DNA of 64,000 bases from Lutibacter oricola (GTDB taxonomy: Bacteria > Bacteroidota > Bacteroidia > Flavobacteriales > Flavobacteriaceae): NCBI RefSeq assembly GCF_900106565.1, contig NZ_FNNJ01000005.1, positions 124,001 to 188,000 on the forward strand, read 5' to 3'. This document shows positions 27,370 to 37,775 of the stretch, piece after piece. A model generated the notes under the pieces. It saw nothing but the letters and a program-made list of their open reading frames with translations. It was not told the DNA's origin and searched no databases. Position 1 is the first letter of the stretch. Every line of letters begins with the position of its first letter. The position numbers and the translations under genes are program-made.

Positions 27370-28065
27370 ATGAAAAAAATTGTTCTTCTACTTGTAGTTA
27401 GTTTATTTTGCGCAAGCACTTTAACTGCTCAAAAAAAAGATAAAGTAATTTACAAACAAAACTGGGATAAACAAAAGTTGTTTTGGGGTTATTACTTAGG
27501 TATAAACAATAAAGATTACAAAATAGATTATACACAAGAAAATGTATTTATTGATGTTACTGCTTCTACAGGTTTTGATGTTGGTTTAATTGGAGATTTA
27601 AAACTTACCAAACACATTAACCTACGATTAGAACCTGGCTTATCTAGCAACACTAAAGAACTTGCTTTTACACATATTCCTGGAGGTAAAAAAGATAGTA
27701 TTAGAGAGGTTAACGCAACTTATTTAAGAGTTCCGTTATTAGTAAAACTAAGCACAGATAGATATTACAATATTAGACCTTATGTAATTGGAGGTGTATC
27801 TTACGATTATAATTTTTCTAGCAATCAAGACAATCCAGATGATAACTCGAACGGTGAGTTTAGAATGAAAAAGAACAATTTCACTTATGAATTAGGTGTT
27901 GGAATAGATATTTATATGCCATATTTCATATTCTCACCATCTATTAGAGGTGTTTTTGCAATTAATAACGAATTAGTAAAAGACAACGACCCCAATAGCC
28001 AATGGACTGGTAATGTAGATAATTTTGGAACTAGAGGAATTTTTCTAAAACTAGCCTTTCATTAA
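27370..28065 (+). CDS. porT: PorT family outer-membrane protein of the type IX secretion/gliding system
   Basis: 231 residues, signal peptide ending at about residue 20 (CASTLTAQ) and an eight-strand barrel pattern (LGINNKDYKIDY, YLRVPLLVKLS, YVIGGVSYDY, FELGVGIDIY-like, IFLKLAFH). The ubiE-porT order is the one known for flavobacterial porT/sprT, needed for T9SS secretion and gliding. Its 3' end overlaps by 4 bp that of the convergent methyltransferase gene. Confidence 0.85.
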   Translation: MKKIVLLLVVSLFCASTLTAQKKDKVIYKQNWDKQKLFWGYYLGINNKDYKIDYTQENVFIDVTASTGFDVGLIGDLKLTKHINLRLEPGLSSNTKELAFTHIPGGKKDSIREVNATYLRVPLLVKLSTDRYYNIRPYVIGGVSYDYNFSSNQDNPDDNSNGEFRMKKNNFTYELGVGIDIYMPYFIFSPSIRGVFAINNELVKDNDPNSQWTGNVDNFGTRGIFLKLAFH

Positions 28066-28790
28066 AGTGAACGTCTAAATTCGCTTAATAAAATAGCAGT
28101 TGCAGTTGCTACATTTAAACTTTCAGTTTGTTGAATAGTTCCAAAACGAGGTATTGATATAGTATTATTAATTAATTCAAAAACTTCTTTTGAAATACCG
28201 TTAGCTTCGTTTCCCATAACTAACACAGCGTTTTTAGGCAATGTAGTTTTATACACATTTTCACCATTCATATCTGCCACAAACTTTGGCAATTTTGTAG
28301 TTTGAAGGTAATTTGTAATTGAAGTGTATTTTATAGAAGTTCTTATAAGCGAACCCATACTTGATTGCACTACTTTATTATTAAAACAATCTACAGTATT
28401 AGTAGAACAAATTAATTGGCTTACACCAAACCAATCGCACAACCTAATAATTGTACCTAAATTTCCCGGATCATTAATTTCATCTAAAACAACTATTAAC
28501 CCTTCTTCTACAAACTGATCTTTAGCAGGCATTTCAAATAATGCTAAAACATTATTTGGATTTTTTAAGTTGCTAATTTTTTTTAAGTCAATCTCAGAAA
28601 TTATTGTTTTACAATTAATGTTTAAATACTCACTATCATTAACACAAAACAAACTATTTAGCTTATAATTCGAATTTAAAAATTCGCCAACAACCTTAGT
28701 TCCTTCAACAATAAATAAATTATGTCTAGTTCGGTACTTTTTTTGCTGTAAACTCGTTATTAATTTTAACTGATTTTTGCTTAAACTCAT
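28062..28790 (-). CDS. SpoU/TrmH-family RNA 2'-O-methyltransferase
   Basis: 242 residues. An N-terminal RNA-binding substrate domain (about 1-75, RHNLFIVEGTKVVGEFL) precedes the SPOUT knot with its three motifs: DEINDPGNLGTIIRLCDWFG, VLVMGNEANGIS and ISIPRFGTIQQTESLNVATATAILL. It methylates rRNA or tRNA ribose; the target cannot be told. Divergent from the TamL-like gene. Confidence 0.9.
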   Translation of the reverse strand: MSLSKNQLKLITSLQQKKYRTRHNLFIVEGTKVVGEFLNSNYKLNSLFCVNDSEYLNINCKTIISEIDLKKISNLKNPNNVLALFEMPAKDQFVEEGLIVVLDEINDPGNLGTIIRLCDWFGVSQLICSTNTVDCFNNKVVQSSMGSLIRTSIKYTSITNYLQTTKLPKFVADMNGENVYKTTLPKNAVLVMGNEANGISKEVFELINNTISIPRFGTIQQTESLNVATATAILLSEFRRSL

Positions 28791-28958
28791 TTATATTTAA
28801 ATAAAAAATGTAATTTGATTATACTTTGAAAAGTTTTACATTTGACCCAAATAATTGTAATTCAATTTTTTGAAAATTAATTTCATAAACTTTGTGTAAA
28901 AATAGTAAAACTAGAGTGTTAATTGCTTTTTTACAAAATTAAATTTAACGGTACCTAT

Positions 28959-31439
28959 TTGAAAAACAATTTTATAATATTACTAATTGCTATTGGGGTT
29001 ACTTGTTGTTTTTCATCATGTAACGCAATAAAATATGTACCCGACAATGAACTATTATTAGCCGAAAATGTAGTTTATGTTAACAATAAAAAAAATATTG
29101 AAGACGAAATTAATGATTACATAGTTCAACGCCCAAATCAATTAGTATTAGGGTTTGCTCCTATTCCACTTCACTTTTACAATATTGGTAACAAACAATT
29201 TGTATCTGACTTTGAACTTTGGAAAATAGAAAACCCAAAATGGAATAAATTTACTACTAGTGTTTTTTCTGAAAAACAAACTCGCGGTATGCGTAATTTT
29301 AAATCGAATGTACATAAATGGTGGCTAAACAATGGAGAAGCACCTGTTATATTAGATTCAAAAAAAACCAAACAAACGGTAAACAACTTAAAGCTTCATT
29401 ATTACAACGAAGGTTTTTTTAAAGTTAATGTCACTTCAAAAGTAGATACTGTTTCAAGCAAAAAAGGACACGTAAGCTATTTTGTAGATACCGACAAGCC
29501 TTTTAAAATAGATAGTATTGAAACAAAAATAGATTCTAAAGTTTTAGATTCTATTTATACTATTCATAAAAACAAATCGCATATAACTAAAGGTAGTCAA
29601 TTTAGGTATTCATCATTTATTAATGAACAAAACAGAATTACTAAATTATTTAGAAATAATGGAATTTATAGGTTTAACAAAAATGCTATTGGTGTTGAAG
29701 TAGATACTATTCATAAAACATATAAATCGAACGCCGTTTTATTAATTAACGATAGTATTGCAAATGTTCCATATAAAATTCAGAAAATAAAAAACATTAA
29801 AATCTATACAGATTTTACCTACAACACTAAAAATGCTCCAATAAAAGATAGTTTAAATTACAATGGTTATTTGTTTTTAGGTAGAGATAAACTCAAATAC
29901 AATCCTAAATTATTATTAAATTCTATTTTTATTGAACCTAATGATATTTACAAAGATGAAAATAGAGAATTAACAAGAAAACATTTACGTGGATTACAAA
30001 ATTTTAGATCTGTAGAAATAAAATACAAAGAGCTAACTGATGACATGCTTGAAGCTGAAATTTTTCTTTCACCATTAAAAAAATATTCTGTTGGGATAAG
30101 TTCAGAGTTAACACATTCTAATATTAGACAATTAGGTATTTCTGGTAAATTGTCTTTTTCTAATCGAAATATATTTAAAGGTTCAGAAATTTTACAGTTT
30201 TCAGTACAAGGTTCTTTTTTAGATTCGCAAGATGCTGCAGATAACAATAGCTTATTAAATGCTTGGGAAGTTGGTGCAGATGTTTCTTTAGCAATTCCAC
30301 GTTTTTTATTACCATTTAACTCGTATAAAATAGTTCCTAAAACAATGGCACCTAACACAACTTTTACACTAGGTACAAGTTTACAAAAAAATATAGGTTT
30401 AGATAAACAGCGTTTTACAGGTATTATAGATTACACTTGGGAATCTTCAAAAACAAAATCGCACAGTTTACAACTTCTAAACGCTCAATACATTAAAAAC
30501 CTTAATACAGATTCTTACTTTTCTATTTACGAATCTGAATTTGACGACATTAATAAAATTGCTTCTAATAATTTTGGGATAGAAAACCTAGAAGCTACAG
30601 AGGTAATTGATTTTATAAACAACAATATAAATAGCAATTTTGAAGCAACCAACCCTACAGAATTTAAAGTAGCACAAAACATAAAAAACAGGTATAATAT
30701 TATTACCGAAGATGCTCTAATACCTTCTATTGCATATACTTTTACTCTAAACAAAAGTGAAAGTTATAAAGACAAAGATTTTTCTTTTTTTAGAGGTAGA
30801 ATAGCAACTTCAGGAAATTTAACATCATTACTTTCTAACGAAGTTAATGACAATAATGTTAAAACACTCTTTAACACGCAAATTGCACAATATGCAAGAG
30901 TTGATTTAGAGTACAAACGTTTTTGGAATATTTCAAGAGAAAATGTTGTTGCCTTTAAAAGCTTTTTAGGGTTAGCATACCCTTACAACAACTCTAACTC
31001 TATACCTTTTAGTAAAAGTTATTTTATTGGTGGACCTAATGATTTAAGAGCATGGAAAATTTATGATTTAGGACCAGGATCTACCAATACTGGTTTAGAA
31101 TACAATATCGGAAACTTAAAATTCTTAACTAGTTTAGAATACCGTTTTAAAATACTAAACAGTATTAAAGGAGCCTTTTTTGTTGATGCTGGAAATATTT
31201 GGGATGTAACAAATTCTGAATTAACTAGTGACGACGCTAAATTTAACGGAATTAAATCTTTAGAGGATATTGCAATAGGTTCTGGCCTAGGTTTGCGTTA
31301 TGATTTAAGTTTTATTTTATTGCGTTTAGATTTAGGTTTTAAAACCTACGAACCCTATTTAGAAGACGGAAATAAATGGTTTAGTAATTACAATTTTGGA
31401 AGCACCGTTTATAATTTTGGTATTAGTTACCCATTCTAA
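28959..31439 (+). CDS. BamA/TamA-family outer-membrane lipoprotein (TamL-like)
   Basis: About 826 residues. A lipoprotein signal (KNNFIILLIAIGVTCCFSSC) is followed by NAIKYVPDNELLL, the usual opening of Bacteroidota TamL. Then come POTRA-like segments (about 30-370) and a 16-strand Omp85 barrel with FFVDAGNIWD and the closing LGLRYDLSFILLRLDLGFK...GISYPF. It is thought to help insert outer-membrane proteins. No ATG is available: TTG at 28959 gives a textbook lipoprotein signal; TTG at 28923 would add 12 residues. Confidence 0.85.
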   Translation: MKNNFIILLIAIGVTCCFSSCNAIKYVPDNELLLAENVVYVNNKKNIEDEINDYIVQRPNQLVLGFAPIPLHFYNIGNKQFVSDFELWKIENPKWNKFTTSVFSEKQTRGMRNFKSNVHKWWLNNGEAPVILDSKKTKQTVNNLKLHYYNEGFFKVNVTSKVDTVSSKKGHVSYFVDTDKPFKIDSIETKIDSKVLDSIYTIHKNKSHITKGSQFRYSSFINEQNRITKLFRNNGIYRFNKNAIGVEVDTIHKTYKSNAVLLINDSIANVPYKIQKIKNIKIYTDFTYNTKNAPIKDSLNYNGYLFLGRDKLKYNPKLLLNSIFIEPNDIYKDENRELTRKHLRGLQNFRSVEIKYKELTDDMLEAEIFLSPLKKYSVGISSELTHSNIRQLGISGKLSFSNRNIFKGSEILQFSVQGSFLDSQDAADNNSLLNAWEVGADVSLAIPRFLLPFNSYKIVPKTMAPNTTFTLGTSLQKNIGLDKQRFTGIIDYTWESSKTKSHSLQLLNAQYIKNLNTDSYFSIYESEFDDINKIASNNFGIENLEATEVIDFINNNINSNFEATNPTEFKVAQNIKNRYNIITEDALIPSIAYTFTLNKSESYKDKDFSFFRGRIATSGNLTSLLSNEVNDNNVKTLFNTQIAQYARVDLEYKRFWNISRENVVAFKSFLGLAYPYNNSNSIPFSKSYFIGGPNDLRAWKIYDLGPGSTNTGLEYNIGNLKFLTSLEYRFKILNSIKGAFFVDAGNIWDVTNSELTSDDAKFNGIKSLEDIAIGSGLGLRYDLSFILLRLDLGFKTYEPYLEDGNKWFSNYNFGSTVYNFGISYPF

Positions 31440-31512
31440 TTGGTTCACCAATTAAACTATTACGATTTCGTTTTTTTTCTGATTGATAATTCGTATAAAA
31501 GTATTATTTACT

Positions 31513-31520
31513 TAATTTTG
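31513..31520 (+). promoter_or_regulatory. -7 element of fbaA
   Basis: TAATTTTG fits TAnnTTTG, 40 bases before the fbaA ATG; -33 not evident. Confidence 0.45.
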
Positions 31521-31559
31521 TATCAACATATTAACATAAATTATTACACTTAAAATATT

Positions 31560-32627
31560 ATGAGTCACAATATTAAACCAGGAGTTGCTACAGGTAGTGC
31601 AGTTCAAGAGATATTTAAATTAGCAAAAAGCAAAAACTTTGCTTTACCAGCTGTTAACGTTATAGGTTCTAACTCAATTAACACTGTTTTAGAAACAGCA
31701 AAAGAATTAAACTCACCAGTAATTATTCAATTTTCAAATGGTGGAGCGCAATTTAACGCAGGTAAAGGTTTGCCTAATGAAGATCAAAAAGCTGCTATTG
31801 CTGGTGGTGTTGCAGGAGCTAAACATGTACACACATTAGCAGAAGCTTACGGTGTACCAGTAATTTTACATACAGATCACGCTGCAAAAAAATTATTACC
31901 TTGGATTGATGGATTATTAGAAGCTAGTGAAAAGCATTTTGCTGAAACAGGTTATCCTTTATATAGTTCTCACATGATTGACTTATCTGAAGAGCCATTA
32001 GAAGAAAACATTGAAATTTGTAAGACTTATTTAGCTCGTATGGCTAAAATGGGAATGACATTAGAAATTGAATTAGGTATTACAGGTGGTGAAGAAGATG
32101 GTGTTGACAACTCTGATGTTGATGTTTCTAAATTATACACGCAACCAGAAGAAGTAGCATATTCATACAACGAATTGAAAAAAGTAAGTGATAACTTTAC
32201 AATTGCAGCTTCATTTGGTAACGTACACGGTGTTTACAAGCCAGGAAATGTAAAATTAACTCCGAAAATTTTAGATAACTCTCAAAAATTTATTGAAAAA
32301 GAAAACGGAACTGAAGCAAACCCAGTTGATTTTGTATTCCACGGTGGATCAGGTTCTACTTTAGAAGAAATTAGAGAAGCTATTGGTTACGGTGTTGTTA
32401 AAATGAACATTGATACAGATTTACAATTTGCTTTTACAGAAGGAATTAGAGATTACATGAACGAAAAAGTTGAGTATTTAACAACTCAAATTGGTAATCC
32501 AGATGGAGCAGATATTCCTAACAAAAAATACTACGATCCAAGAGGGTGGTTACGTAAAGGTGAAGCTACTTTAAAAACTCGTTTAATTGAGGCTTTTAAA
32601 GATCTTAACTGTGTAGACGTACTATAA
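31560..32627 (+). CDS. fbaA: class II fructose-bisphosphate aldolase
   Basis: 355 residues. Zinc ligands and catalytic motifs are present: HTDHAAKK (His/Asp), LEIELGITGGEEDGVDN, NVHGVYKPG and FVFHGGSGST. It splits fructose-1,6-bisphosphate in glycolysis or joins trioses in gluconeogenesis. Single gene between its promoter and a strong terminator. Confidence 0.97.
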   Translation: MSHNIKPGVATGSAVQEIFKLAKSKNFALPAVNVIGSNSINTVLETAKELNSPVIIQFSNGGAQFNAGKGLPNEDQKAAIAGGVAGAKHVHTLAEAYGVPVILHTDHAAKKLLPWIDGLLEASEKHFAETGYPLYSSHMIDLSEEPLEENIEICKTYLARMAKMGMTLEIELGITGGEEDGVDNSDVDVSKLYTQPEEVAYSYNELKKVSDNFTIAASFGNVHGVYKPGNVKLTPKILDNSQKFIEKENGTEANPVDFVFHGGSGSTLEEIREAIGYGVVKMNIDTDLQFAFTEGIRDYMNEKVEYLTTQIGNPDGADIPNKKYYDPRGWLRKGEATLKTRLIEAFKDLNCVDVL

Positions 32628-32653
32628 ATTTGTACATCTAAAAACTTAAAAAT

Positions 32654-32694
32654 AAAGAGAACGTATTTTCACATACGTTCTCTTTGTTTTTTTT
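32654..32694 (+). terminator. terminator after fbaA
   Basis: 12-bp stem AAAGAGAACGTA (32654-32665)/TACGTTCTCTTT (32674-32685) and an eight-T run. Confidence 0.93.
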
Positions 32695-32733
32695 AGTAAC
32701 TTGCGAATCGATTTTCAACTAAAACAAAACAGT

Positions 32734-33594
32734 ATGTCATCTTGGTTTCAAAGAAAAGATAAGGGAATCCAAACCCCTACCGAAGAAAAAAAAGACGTTC
32801 CAAAAGGATTGTGGTATAAAACTCCAAGCGGAAAAATAGTAGATACTGAAGAATTAAAAGATAACTACTATGTTAGCCCAGAGGATGGCTACCATGTAAG
32901 AATTGGTAGTGCCGAATATTTTGAAATTCTTTTTGACGATAATAAGTTCAAAGAGCTTGATAAAAATGTGGTATCTAAAGATCCTTTAAAATTTAAGGAT
33001 AGTAAAAAATATACCGAAAGATTAAAAGACGCAACAGAAAAAACTAAACTTAAAGATGCAGTTAGAACGGCTGTTGGAAAATCTTTAGGTAAAGATATTG
33101 TAATTGCAGCAATGGATTTCGCCTTTATTGGTGGGTCTATGGGTAGTGTTGTTGGTGAAAAAATTGCAAGAGCAATTGATTACGCTATTAAACATAAAGT
33201 TCCATTTTTAATGATTTCAAAATCTGGTGGAGCAAGAATGATGGAAGCATCATACTCTTTAATGCAAATGGTTAAAACTTCAGTTAAATTAGCACAACTT
33301 GCAGAAGTAAACGTTCCGTATATATCGTTATGTACAGATCCAACAACAGGAGGAACAACGGCTTCTTATGCTATGTTAGGCGATATTAATATTGCAGAAC
33401 CAAACGCTTTGGTTGCTTTTGCAGGTCCAAGAGTTGTAAAAGATACTACGGGTAAAGATTTACCTGAAGGTTTTCAACGTTCTGAATTTGTTTTAGAACA
33501 CGGATTTCTAGACAAAATTGTTGAGCGAAAAAACTTAAAGAAACAAGTTAATTTATATATTGATTTGATTCAAAACCTTCCAGTAAGAAAATAA
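32734..33594 (+). CDS. accD: acetyl-CoA carboxylase carboxyltransferase beta subunit, zinc ribbon lost
   Basis: 286 residues. The crotonase-like core is intact ([52 protein letters not shown]). It transfers carboxyl from biotin to acetyl-CoA, first step of fatty-acid synthesis. The N-terminal zinc ribbon is degenerate: aligning WYKTPSGK and YVSPEDGYH with the E. coli four-cysteine region puts Thr30, Gly33, Ser48 and Asp51 at the four Cys positions. The start is the ATG at 32734 ([11 protein letters not shown]), not the TTG at 32701. accA is not in the window. Confidence 0.92.
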   Translation: MSSWFQRKDKGIQTPTEEKKDVPKGLWYKTPSGKIVDTEELKDNYYVSPEDGYHVRIGSAEYFEILFDDNKFKELDKNVVSKDPLKFKDSKKYTERLKDATEKTKLKDAVRTAVGKSLGKDIVIAAMDFAFIGGSMGSVVGEKIARAIDYAIKHKVPFLMISKSGGARMMEASYSLMQMVKTSVKLAQLAEVNVPYISLCTDPTTGGTTASYAMLGDINIAEPNALVAFAGPRVVKDTTGKDLPEGFQRSEFVLEHGFLDKIVERKNLKKQVNLYIDLIQNLPVRK

Positions 33595-33624
33595 AAAAAG
33601 CGAGCTAAATGCTCGCTTTTTTTT
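33593..33624. terminator. terminator between accD and a convergent lipoprotein gene
   Basis: AGCGAGC/GCTCGCT stem with 5-base loop, A run before and T run after; could act on both strands. Confidence 0.88.
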
Positions 33625-33648
33625 ATACATAAACTAAAGCTATAAACT

Positions 33649-34548
33649 TTAATCTTTTTTGTTCTGGAAACGTTTTTTTAATGCAATTTCTGTTTCAACA
33701 CCATCAACATCAGTAAATATTGCAACATTATCACAAGTACCATCACCAAAATCTAAAGTACCAACTCTGTCACCTTTTTCAATTTCCATTACACCACTTA
33801 CAATAAATCTACAAGCCATTTTTCGCATAAGTTCAGTTGTAATAGTAACAGAACGTACAGTACCATCTTTAAAAGTAGATTTCCAATTACCTGTAATTAG
33901 GTAAACATTATCACCCCAAGTTTTGGTTTCAGAACCTTCAATCCATTCTCTAGTTTTTGTTCCTACTCTTGAAATAAATTCTCCATCAGGCCAAGTATAA
34001 GTAACATCCATTATTTTAGTAGATTCTGGAACTCCATTCGCATTTGCTTTAGTTCTTACAAATGTATTCTCCCCTTCAACAGCAACATCATTAAACGTAA
34101 AACCATCAAATGTTTTAGTAACATTTACTGTTTGGGTATCTTCATCTTTAATATAAACTAAAATAATTTTCCCAGTTAAAATATGTTCATTTGGAAGCTC
34201 ACAACCATCTCCAAAGTCTAATGTTACTGTTTTTGTATCTCCTTCTTCTTCAACAGTTCTAGTAACACAATCAGGTAATCCTCCAAAACCATTACCATTT
34301 CCTCCTCCAAATGTTTTAGATGAAACATCCGTTCTACTACTAGCATTGTAGTCTTCGAATATATAATCATCTACCATATTATCAACTTCATCTGAAATAT
34401 CATCTGCTTCAACCAAAGCAATTGCATCATCTTCTGTAATTTTTTCTACAACAGCTGCTACGTCTGCTTCATTACTATCGTCACAACTAGTAAATGTTAT
34501 ACCAAATACCATAAAAGCAAAAACTAGTTTTAAATTTAAATTATTCAT
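33649..34548 (-). CDS. lipoprotein of unknown function
   Basis: 299 residues. Lipoprotein signal MNNLNLKLVFAFMVFGITFTSC with lipidated Cys22, then an acidic helical part (about 25-70, DDSNEADVAAVVEKITEDDAI). The remainder is beta-rich, with two similar halves each containing a TLDFGDG(C/T)C-like motif and a matching VTKTFDGF or VTITTELMRK strand, suggesting an internal duplication. No enzyme motif. The longer frame starts two codons earlier (34554); the ATG at 34548 fits the signal better. Monocistronic. Confidence 0.75.
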   Translation of the reverse strand: MNNLNLKLVFAFMVFGITFTSCDDSNEADVAAVVEKITEDDAIALVEADDISDEVDNMVDDYIFEDYNASSRTDVSSKTFGGGNGNGFGGLPDCVTRTVEEEGDTKTVTLDFGDGCELPNEHILTGKIILVYIKDEDTQTVNVTKTFDGFTFNDVAVEGENTFVRTKANANGVPESTKIMDVTYTWPDGEFISRVGTKTREWIEGSETKTWGDNVYLITGNWKSTFKDGTVRSVTITTELMRKMACRFIVSGVMEIEKGDRVGTLDFGDGTCDNVAIFTDVDGVETEIALKKRFQNKKD

Positions 34549-34668
34549 TCTCATAAGATTAGTGTTTTAATTATTTATTTAATATTATATTGATTCATAA
34601 TTCTAAGACCCTTGAAAATTTAAAAAGTTTAATTGCAGGTTAAATAAAATTACTTTAGCATCAATTAA

Positions 34669-34698
34669 TTGTTAATCAAAATAATAGTGGTATATTTG
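34669..34698 (+). promoter_or_regulatory. rpsO promoter
   Basis: TTG (34669-34671), 19 bases, TATATTTG (34691-34698). The leader is about 58 bases, long enough for S15 autoregulation, but no specific structure was identified. Confidence 0.7.
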
Positions 34699-34760
34699 CC
34701 GCTTATTCGCCACATAATGTAGCGATATACATAAAAATTATTAATAAAATTAATGTTAGC

Positions 34761-35030
34761 ATGTACTTAACAAAAGAAAAAAAAGAAGAAATTTTTGCTA
34801 AACATGGAGAAACAGCTAAAAACACTGGTTCTGCTGAGGGGCAAATTGCATTATTTACTTACCGTATTAATCACTTAACTGAACACTTAAAAAACAATCG
34901 TAAAGATTATAACACTGAGCGTTCTTTAGTAAAATTAGTAGGTAAAAGAAGAAATTTACTTGATTACTTGATTAAAAATGATATCGTTAGATATCGTGCT
35001 ATTATCAAGGAATTAGGTTTAAGAAAATAA
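34761..35030 (+). CDS. rpsO: 30S ribosomal protein uS15
   Basis: 89 residues with the family core (GSAEGQIALFTYRINHLTEHLKN, DYNTERSLVKLVGKRRNLLDYL). Early 16S rRNA binder. The rpsO-pnp order is conserved across bacteria; here a terminator separates them. Confidence 0.97.
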   Translation: MYLTKEKKEEIFAKHGETAKNTGSAEGQIALFTYRINHLTEHLKNNRKDYNTERSLVKLVGKRRNLLDYLIKNDIVRYRAIIKELGLRK

Positions 35031-35043
35031 TTTCAAAAAAATT

Positions 35044-35072
35044 AAAGAGGCATATTTTGCCTCTTTTTTTTT
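35044..35072 (+). terminator. terminator or attenuator between rpsO and pnp
   Basis: AAAGAGGCA/TGCCTCTTT stem and nine T's. Confidence 0.88.
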
Positions 35073-35173
35073 GATTTTTTTCTAAAAAGAAAGCATAAAT
35101 TAAACTTTTCATTGGTAAACACACAACAACACAACACAAACGAAATTGTTTAATTAACATTAAAAAATTATTT

Positions 35174-37393
35174 ATGATACCTAAGGTACATACACAAATT
35201 ATTGAATTAGGAGATGGAAGAACCATTTCTTTAGAAACAGGAAAATTAGCTAAACAAGCGCACGGATCGGTTGTTGTTCAAATGGGAAAAGCTATGTTAC
35301 TTTGTACAGTAGTTTCTAACTACAAACAAAGCGACGTTGACTTTTTACCTTTAACAGTAGATTATAGAGAAAAATTTGCTGCTGCAGGTCGTTACCCAGG
35401 TGGTTTCTTCAAAAGAGAAGCTAGACCAACTGATGCTGAAGTTTTAACTATGCGTTTAGTTGATAGAGTATTACGCCCTTTATTTCCAAAAGACTACCAC
35501 GCTGAAACACAAGTAATGATTCAGTTAATGTCTGCAGATGAAGATGTAATGCCAGATGCTTTAGCTGGTATAGCTGCTTCTGCCGCTATTCAGTTAAGTG
35601 ACATTCCTTTTGAAACTCCAATTTCAGAAGTACGTGTTGCAAGAGTTAACGGAGAATTTGTAATCAACCCAAGTAGAGCAATATTAGAACAAGCTGATAT
35701 TGATATGATGGTCGGTGCATCTGCTGATTCTGTTATGATGGTTGAAGGGGAAATGGAAGAAATTAGTGAGGAAGAAATGGCTGACGCTATTAAATTTGCT
35801 CATGAAGCTATTAAAGTACAGTGTGCTGCTCAAGTTGCTTTAGCTGAATCTTTCGGTAAAAAAGAAACTCGCGAATACGAACCAGAAGAAGAAAACGAAG
35901 AATTAGCTGCTAAAATACATGAATTAGCATATCAAAAATGTTACGACATTGCTAAAAAAGGTACTTCTAAACACGAAAGAAGTGATGCTTTTGCTGCTGT
36001 AAAAGAAGAAGTTATTGCTTCATTTACTGAAGAAGAAGTAGAAGAATATGGTGCTTTAATTGGAAAATACTTTGGTAAAGCTAATAAAACTGCTGTTCGT
36101 GAATTAACACTAGCTGAAGGTTTACGTTTAGATGGAAGAAAAACTACTGAAATTAGACCAATATGGTGTGAGGTAGATTATTTACCTTCAACACACGGTT
36201 CTTCAATATTTACTCGTGGAGAAACTCAAGCATTAGCAACAGTTACTTTAGGAACTTCTAGAGAAGCAAATCAAATAGACATGCCTACTTACCAAGGTGA
36301 GGAAACATTCTATTTACATTATAACTTCCCTCCTTTCTGTACAGGTGAAGCAAGACCTTTAAGAGGTACTTCACGTAGAGAAGTTGGACACGGAAACTTA
36401 GCACAACGTGCACTTAAAAAAGTAATTCCTGCAGATTGTCCTTATACTGTAAGAGTTGTATCTGAAGTATTAGAATCTAACGGTTCTTCTTCAATGGCAA
36501 CTGTTTGTGCTGGTACAATGGCGTTAATGGATGCTGGGGTTAAAATTACAAAACCAGTTTCTGGTATTGCAATGGGATTAATTTCTGATGGTGATCGTTA
36601 CGCTGTATTAAGTGATATTTTAGGTGATGAAGATCATTTAGGTGATATGGACTTTAAAGTTACTGGTACTGAAGACGGTATTACTGCTTGTCAAATGGAC
36701 ATTAAAGTTAAAGGTTTGTCATACGAAATTTTAGTTAACGCATTACAACAAGCTCGTGCTGGTCGTTTACACATTTTAAGTAAATTAACAGACACTATTG
36801 AGCAACCTGCTGCAGATGTTAAAGCTCACGCACCTAAAATGGTTACAAGAACTATTCCTGGTGACTTTATTGGTGCATTAATTGGACCTGGAGGAAAAGT
36901 AATTCAAGAATTACAAAAAGAATCTGGTTGTACAATTGTAATTAACGAAAATGAAGCAACTGAAGAAGGTGATGTTGAAATTTTAGGAACTAATCAAGAT
37001 GGTATTGATATGGTTTTAGCTAAAATTGATTCATTATTATTTAAGCCTCAAGTTGGTAGCGTTTACGAAGTTAAAGTTATTAAAATGCTTGATTTTGGTG
37101 CTGTTGTAGAATATATGGAAGCTCCTGGTAATGAAGTATTATTACATATTTCTGAATTAGCTTGGGAACGCACAAACAATGTTACTGACGTTGTTAATAT
37201 GGGTGATGTTTTTGATGTGAAATATTTTGGTAAAGATCCTAAAACTCGTAAAGAGAAAGTATCTAGAAAAGCTATTTTACCAAAGCCAGAAGGTTTTGTA
37301 GAAAGACCTCCAAGAGATAACAACAGAGGAAGAGACAACCGTTCTAGAGATAATAGAGATAGAAAACCTAGACAACCTAGAAACGATAAATAG
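35174..37393 (+). CDS. pnp: polynucleotide phosphorylase
   Basis: 739 residues. Two RNase PH domains ([51 protein letters not shown]), then KH ([15 protein letters not shown]) and S1 ([20 protein letters not shown]) RNA-binding domains. It degrades RNA 3'-5' by phosphorolysis. The tail is Arg/Asp/Asn-rich ([20 protein letters not shown]), an RNA-binding extension common in this phylum. Confidence 0.97.
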   Translation: MIPKVHTQIIELGDGRTISLETGKLAKQAHGSVVVQMGKAMLLCTVVSNYKQSDVDFLPLTVDYREKFAAAGRYPGGFFKREARPTDAEVLTMRLVDRVLRPLFPKDYHAETQVMIQLMSADEDVMPDALAGIAASAAIQLSDIPFETPISEVRVARVNGEFVINPSRAILEQADIDMMVGASADSVMMVEGEMEEISEEEMADAIKFAHEAIKVQCAAQVALAESFGKKETREYEPEEENEELAAKIHELAYQKCYDIAKKGTSKHERSDAFAAVKEEVIASFTEEEVEEYGALIGKYFGKANKTAVRELTLAEGLRLDGRKTTEIRPIWCEVDYLPSTHGSSIFTRGETQALATVTLGTSREANQIDMPTYQGEETFYLHYNFPPFCTGEARPLRGTSRREVGHGNLAQRALKKVIPADCPYTVRVVSEVLESNGSSSMATVCAGTMALMDAGVKITKPVSGIAMGLISDGDRYAVLSDILGDEDHLGDMDFKVTGTEDGITACQMDIKVKGLSYEILVNALQQARAGRLHILSKLTDTIEQPAADVKAHAPKMVTRTIPGDFIGALIGPGGKVIQELQKESGCTIVINENEATEEGDVEILGTNQDGIDMVLAKIDSLLFKPQVGSVYEVKVIKMLDFGAVVEYMEAPGNEVLLHISELAWERTNNVTDVVNMGDVFDVKYFGKDPKTRKEKVSRKAILPKPEGFVERPPRDNNRGRDNRSRDNRDRKPRQPRNDK

Positions 37394-37416
37394 TATTCAC
37401 TATTTTATATATTATT

Positions 37417-37449
37417 AAAAAGCATCTCAATAATTCGAGATGCTTTTTT
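37417..37449 (+). terminator. terminator after pnp
   Basis: AAAAAGCATCTC (37417-37428) pairs with GAGATGCTTTTT (37437-37448). Confidence 0.9.
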
Positions 37450-37775
37450 ATTTTCTTTTATAAAAAAATAAGAAGCCAACTACAAATAAAAAAATATTTG
37501 TAAATTGACTCCTCTATTTTCAATAGAATTACTAATTCTATCACTTTAATTATTAGAGAACTAACCCATAACTCCTAATAATTATCTTAAATTAGTTTTA
37601 GAGAGACCCAATCATTAGCTTTTTGCTAATGATTGGTTTCCACTCTCATTAATAATAGAAATGACTAACCCCCTACATTCCCATTATGTTTTGGTAAAAT
37701 AAACCTGTAACTTTTATAATTATTTTTTCTTTTTCTAAATATGTTACAACTTTCCCCGTACAAGAATATTTCACC
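37450..37775. other. gene-free gap with three successive hairpins
   Basis: No coding frame. It holds three inverted repeats in a row: TAGAATT/AATTCTA (37524-37540, loop 3); TAATTATTAG/CTAATAATTA (37547-37584, loop 18); and CCAATCATTAGC/GCTAATGATTGG (37608-37636, loop TTTTT), the last extended by GAGAG at 37601 and CTCTC at 37643-37647 across a bulge. None has a terminator T run, and pnp already has a terminator. A weak -7-like AATATTTG lies at 37493-37500. A structured RNA or a decayed repeat element are both possible. Confidence 0.6.
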
